Source of the DNA: Cylicocyclus nassatus | Taxonomy: Eukaryota > Nematoda > Chromadorea > Rhabditida > Strongylidae | NCBI GenBank assembly: GCA_958299035.1 | Contig: CATQJL010000316.1 | Coordinates: forward strand, 21,739,676 to 21,803,675 | Direction: 5' to 3' | Length of the DNA stretch: 64,000 bases | Shown: in pieces, positions 57,532 through 64,000 of the stretch | How positions within the stretch are numbered: position 1 is the stretch's first letter | How the letters are laid out: the number at the start of each line of letters is the position of its first letter | Translations under genes and position numbers: made by a program | Notes under the pieces: model-generated | What the model saw: the letters and a program-made list of their open reading frames with translations, nothing else | Database searches by the model: none | Told to the model about the DNA's origin: nothing

Positions 57532-59953
57532 CTAGTTTTCAAATTATTTTCATAGAAAAAAAAAAAACAAGAAGTCAAAAAGTGATAAATGTCACAAAGA
57601 TATTTCCCACATCTCAGAACAGCTGTGCTTACCTCATCATCATAATCATCCTCTGGTTCTTCGTCATCTTTGGTCACATAGTTGGGGTCAAGGAAGTCGA
57701 CAAGCTCTTGACCAAGCAAATCAGCCAGAGCTGGAAATTTTTCGATTTTGGATTTTTTTGCGACAAGGAATAATTTGACAACTTTTGATGATGTCATTCA
57801 TAAAAATTACAAGTTATTTTTAACAGAAACCATTACAACTAGTAATGATTATTGATCCATACATACTGAAATAATAACTATTTTGTTTCCATTCATTCAA
57901 AACGCTCTAGGGTTTCAAAAAAATTATAGGAAAAAATAATTATTGTTAATAAAATAAAAAGAGATATTTAGATATAAAATGTTATACCAAAATCAGTTGA
58001 GTTTTGTACTTTTCTGCAACCAAGAAAATACTGATTACTGAAAACTCACGATTAAATTCTTTCGGGTTAGAGAGAGGCGAAGGTGGAGGAGGTGGGTGGC
58101 GTTCCCTGGATGGTTTCTTACTCGGACGAGGATTAGGAATATATCGTTTTGGCAGCTTAGAAACGATTTTCTTCACTGGAAACGTCGATTGCAGTATTGG
58201 CGGTTGCGAACTTTCTTTTGACAATAACGATTTCTCGGAGGATCGTAAACTGCTCTTAATATCTTCATTGGATCGCTTATTGCTAGTATTTTCCGTGCTT
58301 CGTATTGCAGAGCTATTTGTCCAAGTTAAAAATTTCGGCAACGCAACTTCTCCTGATTTTTTTCGAATTTCTTTGGATTTCGACGAAAAAGGTGAAGAAG
58401 GCTTGGATTCTTTGGATTTTGACGAGGAAGAGGAGCGAGTCTCCTTCGATTTTGACGTAGAATTTGCTGAAGAATAGGAACTCAAGCGCGATTTGGCTTT
58501 CTCAGCTCGTTTTTCGTGTTCCCTCTCCAAAAGCTTTGCTCGAACTCGTTCATCAATGTGTGCCAGTTGAGCAAGGTTGAGTTTTATTGGCGATCCTTTG
58601 TGATGAACCGAAAGCAGCGATACTCCACTTTTGTCAGATGAGCCCAGTTTCTTCTCGACTACTTGCGAAGCCGGCTGCACTACGACCCGCGCAGTTCGAG
58701 AGACGAAGTCCTGAATTGATAGGTTAAGAGGGCTCTTTGGAAAACATGATGTCGTCAAATAATCAAAAAAAACAACGCAAAGAAATTGAATTTGCTTTGA
58801 AAATCAAAAATATAAAAGCTGTTGACTAAATTTCATGACTGTTGTCCGCGGTTTGTTACTTGTTTAGACTATTTCAGTAAATATAAAATCACTTTATTCA
58901 AAATCTCCCCTCGAATGAAAGTAATTTAGTGATTGGCTCAAATTATTGTTATGGTAATTTTAAAATTGCAACTTTTGAGAAATTCGTACTTGTATAAAAT
59001 ATTGACGCATGCGACTGGGAGAATAAAGAAATAATTCTTTCGCCATTTTTTTCTTCAAATAACAAATGAGGAAATCTGTTGAAGTTGAAAGATACGGAAT
59101 TTTGAAAATGGGGCAACTTTTTCGGAAAAATCTAACAATTAGAAAATGTGGTAAGTTTACGAGAACTATTATTTAGTGCAAGATACATGAACGTTTGTAA
59201 ATGCCAATTTTTGCAGATGGACTTTCACTTCTCAATTTTTAAATAAATAGTTTACGAATATTTTCAGCAAAGTTAGAATCTCTCGAAGGGAACAGCAAAC
59301 ATTGAAGAAAAGACACAACTGTCTATGAAAGCTCTTGCAGAAAAAAATAATGAAAAATTCATAAAAAAGAAAAAAAATAAAGAAAATTTTGCGGGACTGA
59401 AAACGGCCAAATATTGAATGGGTCCCTAAGATCTTATTGTAAATTCAAACTGCAAACTTTTTGAGTCCTGCTGAAACCATTTTCATAGCTTGTAAAAGTG
59501 ACAGAATACAATATTTCGCCAATAAGCATGCGAGTTCATGATTTTCTTAAAGAAAATGTTCGGCTAAAGATTAGGAGCCAGCTAGGAAAAATGCCGTACT
59601 CAAATGCGATTGCGACCAAAGACTTGACTAACTATATCGTCATATTCGGGTATTTGAATCTCATCAGATGGCAGCGGTAAATCATCGTCCTTTCCAATTT
59701 GGTCAGAGGGCACTGGTAGATCATCGCCCTTTCCATGTTCATCAGAGGGCGGTGGTAGATCATCGTCCTCTCCAGTCTTATCAGAGGGTAGTGGTAGATC
59801 ATCGTCCCCTCCAGTATTGTCAGTGGATGGTGGTAGATCATCATCCTCCTCCGCAGTCTTCTCAGAGGGCGGCAATGGATCTTCGACCTCTCCGTTTTCA
59901 TCAGAGGATTCTGGTAGATCATGGTAATCTCCATCAGCTAGTATACTCGACTG
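57499..59953 (-). CDS. Gene with acidic repeats, Ser/Lys-rich middle and acidic tail (four exons seen)
   Basis: Minus-strand exons 59633-59953 (phase 0-0), 58050-58710 (0-1), 57633-57730 (1-0) and 57499-57531 (0 to TAG) chain in phase for about 370 codons. In order: about six 13-residue acidic units (DDLPxPSDxxGxx); a region with VVVQPASQVVEKK and ERVRAKLLEREHEK-type charged sequence; a Ser/Lys block (SKSKETRSSSSSKSKESK); a Pro tract; then LADLLGQELVDFLDPNY and DDEEPEDDYDDE. Largely disordered. The SR-like block could mean nuclear, but a possible upstream hydrophobic exon would mean secreted. Family not recognised. Confidence 0.58.
57633..57730 (-). CDS. Acidic-tail exon, 98 nt
   Basis: The acceptor is aaatttccag and the donor is gag|gtaagc. 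Phase 1-0. It reads LADLLGQELVDFLDPNYVTK, then an Asp/Glu run. Confidence 0.6.
58050..58710 (-). CDS. Main Ser/Lys-rich exon, 661 nt
   Basis: The acceptor is atcaattcag and the donor is aatc|gtgagt. Phase 0-1. An ATG at 58756-58758 lies in the same frame upstream, so an alternative start there cannot be excluded. A cryptic acceptor only 36 nt after the donor (ggttgcag) would add a nine-codon exon; that intron would be shorter than usual. Confidence 0.62.
59633..59953 (-). CDS. Acidic minisatellite exon, 321 nt
   Basis: The acceptor is cgtgtttcag and the donor is ata|gttagt. Phase 0-0. 39-bp DNA units encode DDLPLPSDKTGED-type repeats. The repeat number is likely to vary between alleles. Confidence 0.62.
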
Positions 59954-60552
59954 CTGAAACACGACAAAGAATATAGGTTTGGTGAATCTCCGTGTTAATC
60001 GAATCCGTCCTTGTCACGCTCACTTTAATAATTCGACTGAAACAGGAGGTTCACACTAGAGTGTTCTACAAAAACAATGAGAAAAAGACATTATGATATG
60101 ATTTTGAATTTTTTTAAATCTGCAAAAGTTGGGTATGCCAAATAAAGCAGAAAGGTAACGTAATAATAATGAATTTAAGAAAAATTAAGTTAAAAAAACA
60201 CTGCAAAGCCGACTTACACCATATCTATAAGCATTTTCTTTTTCAAAAGCAAAACATTCGGACTTTAAAAGCTACAAAATTTGAGGCGCCATTCCACTAT
60301 CTGGCCAATTTTCACTCTTGCGAATGACGCAAAATCGACCTGTGAGGGGTTACTTATCATTAGGTCTGCATGGTAGGAATTTTTTGCAAGATTACGGTAG
60401 CTGTACGATAAGGTGCCAAGCCAGATTAGCACTGGCTCCTCTATCCATATGTCTTCTTCTTGTTACATGATGTTAATTTTAAAAATCACCCAGCAATGCT
60501 AGTCATCAAATGAATTGTAAACAGCTATTCATTCCAATGGCTTTCCATGTAA

Positions 60553-60739
60553 GGCCTCGGACAGAGTTCACGCGATTTGATCGTCGCGATTTAATCGCCG
60601 CGATTTTCATTCGTTTTCATTTTACATCCAAAAATTTCAAGCGGGAAAAGTATCACAACCGAAATGCAAGCTTATTGGCATGCAATGAACTCGTAACAGT
60701 TGTCTTGTAGCGATTGAATCGCGTGAACTGTCCGAGGCC
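60553..60739. mobile_element. Harbinger-like MITE D, first of three abutting copies
   Basis: The ends are ggcctcggacagagttcacg and ..cgtgaactgtccgaggcc; TAA at 60550-60552 and 60740-60742. Confidence 0.8.
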
Positions 60740-60742
60740 TAA

Positions 60743-60955
60743 AGGGCCGGGCATACTTCACGCGATTTCAGTCGCGACGCGATTTGGCAACATTCCAACT
60801 GTCCATAATTCGCTATAATTACATTCCAAATGTACAGAAGATAGGGCTTTTTATCAATCCATCTAACTTATATACACTGTGCACGTGCACTTTGCTAGTA
60901 TTGAATCTGAAGACTTCTGGCGAATTGCCAAATCGCGTGAAGTATGCCCGGCCCT
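60743..60955. mobile_element. Harbinger-like MITE E, second abutting copy
   Basis: The ends are agggccgggcatacttcacg and ..cgtgaagtatgcccggccct. It shares TAA 60740-60742 with D and TAA 60956-60958 with F. Confidence 0.78.
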
Positions 60956-60958
60956 TAA

Positions 60959-61157
60959 GACCCCGGACAGACTTCACGCGATTTGATCGTCGCGACTGAA
61001 TCGCGAGGAGACAACACAACATCATTCCATGCCGATCAACTTGCATTTCGGTTGTGATACTTTTCCAGCCCGAAATTTTTGAATGTGAAATGAAAATGAA
61101 TGGAAATGTTGGCGATTGAGTCGCGACGATCAAATCGCGTGAAGTCTGTCCGGGGCC
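60959..61157. mobile_element. Harbinger-like MITE F, third abutting copy
   Basis: The ends are gaccccggacagacttcacg and ..cgtgaagtctgtccggggcc; TAA at 60956-60958 and 61158-61160. Closest in sequence to MITE A at 35789-35989. Confidence 0.8.
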
Positions 61158-61519
61158 TAAGGGGTTACTTCACTACTTGCTCTGCATGGTAGGAACTTTT
61201 TGCAAGATTACGGTAGTTGTACGATAAGGTGCCAAGCTAGATTATAGACCTATCCAGCTATTCATTTGATTTCGGGAGAAGAAAATCTTTGTGTAGAAGA
61301 TAAAGCAAATAGTAGACAGTTACTGAGGTTATTCTGATTTGGTAGTTCATAAGGGACAGTCCTTCCGTAAGCTAGACTTCTGAGCATAAATTTTCACAAA
61401 TTCTCAATTAAAATCTTGACAAATCGAACATCTATGCAACTACTCTTTTTTGGCGCCGGCTTTGCGTAAAAATTGACTTTTTGCTTACTTTCTTGGTTGA
61501 AGTCAGTTAATTTGCGGAT

Positions 61520-61680
61520 TTACTTGTCAAATGAATCCACGACTATGCAAAAAGTCCAATTGCCGACACAATTTTGTGGGCCAAAAGTCGCGTGGATCCG
61601 CTTGACGCACAATTTACAAGGGTTCCACTCATCGAATCGGCTTGTGCTTTTGCACAGTTCACCTGCATGTTGAGGGGGTG
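61520..61680 (+). repeat. Degenerate copy of the 36640/43979 repeat
   Basis: aatccacgactatgcaaaaag, gtggatccgcttgacgcac and 'tcgaatcggcttgtgctttt' correspond to parts of 44415-44560 in the same order. Confidence 0.55.
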
Positions 61681-61845
61681 CTAGGACCAAAATTTTAGTT
61701 TAATTCTTTGGCTGTGAATTGCTCTGCGAACGTAACAAGCGGACATACACGAAAAAAACACGAAAGCAACCCTAAGCCCGTTTTGGTAACCACTTTGAGT
61801 AGCCCTTCCCTCAAAGTAAATCCTGAACATAATATACTTACTAAC

Positions 61846-61938
61846 CTCGAAAAGTTCTTGTGTGAAGAATAAGAGTATCAATGCAACCACCTTGTCAGTG
61901 AGTGGACTAGAATCCAGCCCTATGATTTTTACTTTCAC
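61846..61938 (-). CDS. Possible first exon with a hydrophobic segment, upstream of the acidic-repeat gene
   Basis: The frame reads VKIIGLDSSPLTDKVVALIL then LFFTQELFE and ends at gag|gttagt in phase 0, which fits the phase-0 acceptor at 59953. VVALILLFF could be a signal-peptide core, but no in-frame ATG is seen just upstream, so the exon's 5' limit is uncertain. Confidence 0.35.
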
Positions 61939-62109
61939 TACGTACCTACCGTAATCTTCCCAACTCTCTGCTGTACAACTTGTTTGTGGATTGTCTGAAT
62001 GTCAAAAACCCCATAAAGCTCCAGCAAATTTCTAGACCTTCCCCTTAATCTGCACTTAACGTAAGCTTACAAACGAGTCTTTCCATGCAGACTGAATATA
62101 TTTACGTGG

Positions 62110-62784
62110 ACAGCATCAAATAATCATCTTTATAATCCAAGCTAAACCGAAATCCGAAACTTCAAATTCTTGGGGCCCGGATAGCGGAATAGCGCCAAAC
62201 TTTTTCCGGCTGAAGAGGAATGTGTTGCGAAGCGTGATCGTAGCCCTACTTACCGTATTCTTTTCCGCGCTTGAACTGCATTTCGTCACTGTCACTAAGA
62301 TTCTGTCAAGCATCACAATCGCGTTTACGCTTCCTTCGGTTCGTTCAACCACGAACAACACCTGTAACAGACACAAAGATACTCGTTTCTTGGCTATTCA
62401 GCCGTCAAAATCATGCGCCAGGAACTCGACGGATTTCTGTGGCTCATAAATCGAAGCGACGCGAATCGATCACCCGTCCAGATATGACGATTTATTCAGA
62501 ATTTTCAATCGCTTGCAGTCGTAAAAGAGAGAGATACGCTCGTCACGCGTAATCACCGCGCATTTCTTGGTGGTGCGAGAGAACAGTCCCCCCGATAGAG
62601 GATAAACAATAAAAATCCGTTATATATTCACACCTGGATATCTTTTCCGCGTGGGACAGAGATCTGCTGGCTTATGATCTGACTCTGTCGTGATGGTTCC
62701 GCACGGAAGCAGTTTTCTTCCCGGATTGGATGGTACCATCGTCGCCAGCAAAGTTTTAGTCGAGCTGTGGGACTTTGCCAGTGC
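62110..62784 (-). CDS. Cluster of minus-strand exons, weak laminin-G/TSPN-like segment
   Basis: 62634-62784 (acceptor taatttag, donor cag|gtgtga) reads QIISQQISVPRGKDIQ at its end in phase 0. 62474-62565 continues in phase 0 with KCAVITRDERISLFYDCKRL, which resembles the strand pair with 'V-x-L-Y-x-D-C' near the end of laminin-G/TSPN domains; 62394-62436 could end that transcript. 62252-62361 (acceptor ctgttacag, donor gtaagt) reads VLFVVERTEGSVNAIVMLDR and joins the first exon in phase instead, so alternative splicing or two genes are possible. Confidence 0.4.
62252..62361 (-). CDS. Exon with strong splice sites, unknown domain
   Basis: The acceptor is tgtctgttacag and the donor is acg|gtaagt. 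One frame is open throughout (VLFVVERTEGSVNAIVMLDR then ILVTVTKCSSSAEKNT); the other two have stops. End points are accurate to within a few bases. Confidence 0.5.
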
Positions 62785-63534
62785 CTAAATTAACCACAAA
62801 TACGGGAGCTTACTTAAATTCCGATCAAATTAGACTTCTAATTGAAAAGCTTTGGTGCGATTAAAAGTGCCAATCCGATAATAGAAAAGAGAATTAAATT
62901 AGCCCAAATGGCCAATTTACAAAGACTCGTTGGTTATAAGGTTTTTCAGAGCTGTTGTTCAAGTTCATTTTATTCAGTTACAAAACCCTACTTACCGATC
63001 CAAACTTCCTTTATTGGTAAAAAAGACGCCCTAATCGCTTATTCATAAATACAAAAAATCTAAAGCTTTTTCAAAAGAAAGTGCTTTTCAATCCTTCCAG
63101 ATGCTCTCCTCCAGAAAGACAACGCACACAAAACACGCATTCTCAAACAAGTCTTGGGTATCTTTGTTACGGTAGGATTACGGTTATTAAACTAGTGGCT
63201 GGAATTGGTTAAATTTCAGAGAATGTAAGAAAATAACTAAAACTTTTGGTTTGTTGAACAAAATAAAAATTTGCGCTTCATTCAGCTCTTCAACACACCG
63301 AAGAATTTACAGCAAGATAGCGTTATTATGTGATTTGAATAGTCAAGAAATTTTGAATTAATGGATAATAATTCAAATTATGGACGCATGAGTTTTGATT
63401 TTTACCGTTTTTAATTTATAGAACGAAAAATTTAAGGTTTATGGATAATACTTTGGACAAATGATGTTACATAAGCTTCAATTTTTTGGTGGTTAATATA
63501 ATGTTTTAACAATTTTTTTTCAAAATTTTTTCAG

Positions 63535-63652
63535 CTTTGACGTACCACGAAGTCAAGTTAATGCGTCGAAGAGATTCTCAGAAGTTCCCGATTGGAATAC
63601 GAAAATCAGTTCCAAGATGAAGCTGAAAACTTCCCAGAAGTATTTACCATAA
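63535..63652 (+). CDS. Possible terminal exon, + strand
   Basis: A strong acceptor (aaattttttcag) is followed by a frame open in phase 2 reading FDVPRSQVNASKRFSEVPDW, then Lys-rich sequence to TAA at 63650-63652. N-A-S sequon. No upstream exon of the same gene was found. Confidence 0.4.
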
Positions 63653-63844
63653 CCACGTACTCACCTTCCCCCCCCCCTACCCGATCAATCCATTGAATTT
63701 TTTCGAACATGTAAAACATTGGTGTGCAAGCCACTCTTTATACGGTATTTTCTACCGTATAATAGAGAAAAAATGTAATTACCAACAAAACGGGCTATAT
63801 CCCATAGACTTTGGAAACTATTCTGAAAGACCAAAGTCAGGGCT

Positions 63845-63905
63845 CGGCACGGCTGGCATCGGGTCAAGCTGGATATCGTTTTTGGGATAAAAAGCAAAGG
63901 ATGTC
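63845..63905 (+). repeat. 'agctggatatcgtttttgg' family, copy 3
   Basis: ggcacggctggcatcgggtcaagctggatatcg matches 22100-22170; copy 2 is at 37315-37370. Confidence 0.55.
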
Positions 63906-64000
63906 GTTTTTATGGCCGAAAAGACAAAAATTGCAACGTTCTTTTTAGTCGAGTTTCGATTTTTTGTTGGTTTTATACGATTAGGCTTTAGGGGCAAAGG

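Noticed and set aside
58004..58477. 157-codon + frame
   Set aside because: Antisense to the Ser/Lys-rich exon of the minus-strand gene.

Overview
The window looks like nematode nuclear DNA. Very short introns (about 50-70 nt) end in TTTCAG/TTTTAG-type acceptors, and Bel/Pao, CR1-like and RTE-like retroelement pieces sit among dense DNA-transposon MITEs. Several repeats resemble families I associate with strongylid (hookworm-type, clade V) nematodes, but that placement is from memory and cannot be tested here. There are no bacterial-style operons. I recognised no tRNA, rRNA or CRISPR array. Most of the open frames in the window are chance frames inside repeats.

The best gene runs on the + strand from before 987 to 14994. 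Its 5' part is an array of at least twelve very small exons (39-108 nt). Every one is a multiple of three and is flanked by phase-1 introns on both sides. Long exons encoding a Tyr/Leu-rich motif (roughly E-Y-L-L-L-L-x-Y-Y-x-Y) mostly alternate with short acidic/aromatic exons. Two decayed long exons are visible. The 3' part (seven exons, 11784-14994) encodes about 255 residues with no cysteine and many N-glycosylation sequons, followed by an AATAAA at 15068. Seven junctions agree in phase. A complete Bel/Pao-type element (2625-6945, TSD cctgc) sits inside one 64-nt intron of this array, 9 nt before the acceptor AG. The element keeps only gag and protease and has seven ~80-bp leader repeats. 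Its two LTRs are identical for 212 bp and then strongly divergent.

From 7 to 49 kb the sequence is mostly repeats: foldback elements at 10.6, 12.6, 16.5 and 27.5 kb; two CR1-like relics (16.8-20.9 kb); a hAT-type MITE at 29.05 kb; a retroelement gag-like pseudogene at 31.4-32.3 kb; PIF/Harbinger-like MITEs with TAA, TTA or TGA duplications; a piggyBac-like TTAA element carrying an RTE fragment (42.8-43.4 kb); and an (AC)169 tract. Two genic items stand out. A decayed second array of 57-nt phase-1 exons lies on the minus strand at 25.4-26.2 kb. A beta'-COP (COPB2) pseudogene fragment lies at 38.2-38.8 kb.

From 50 to 64 kb several minus-strand multi-exon genes can be modelled from phase-consistent splice sites: a small gene with a Cys-containing middle exon (51113-50148); a gene with an acidic 13-residue repeat, a Ser/Lys-rich middle and an acidic tail (59953-57499, perhaps starting at a hydrophobic exon near 61.9 kb), with a related exon downstream at 56.5 kb; and exons at 62.8-62.1 kb with a weak laminin-G/TSPN-like look. 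A hierarchical 136/271-bp satellite fills 51.8-53.2 kb. None of these gene models has been checked against transcripts or databases.
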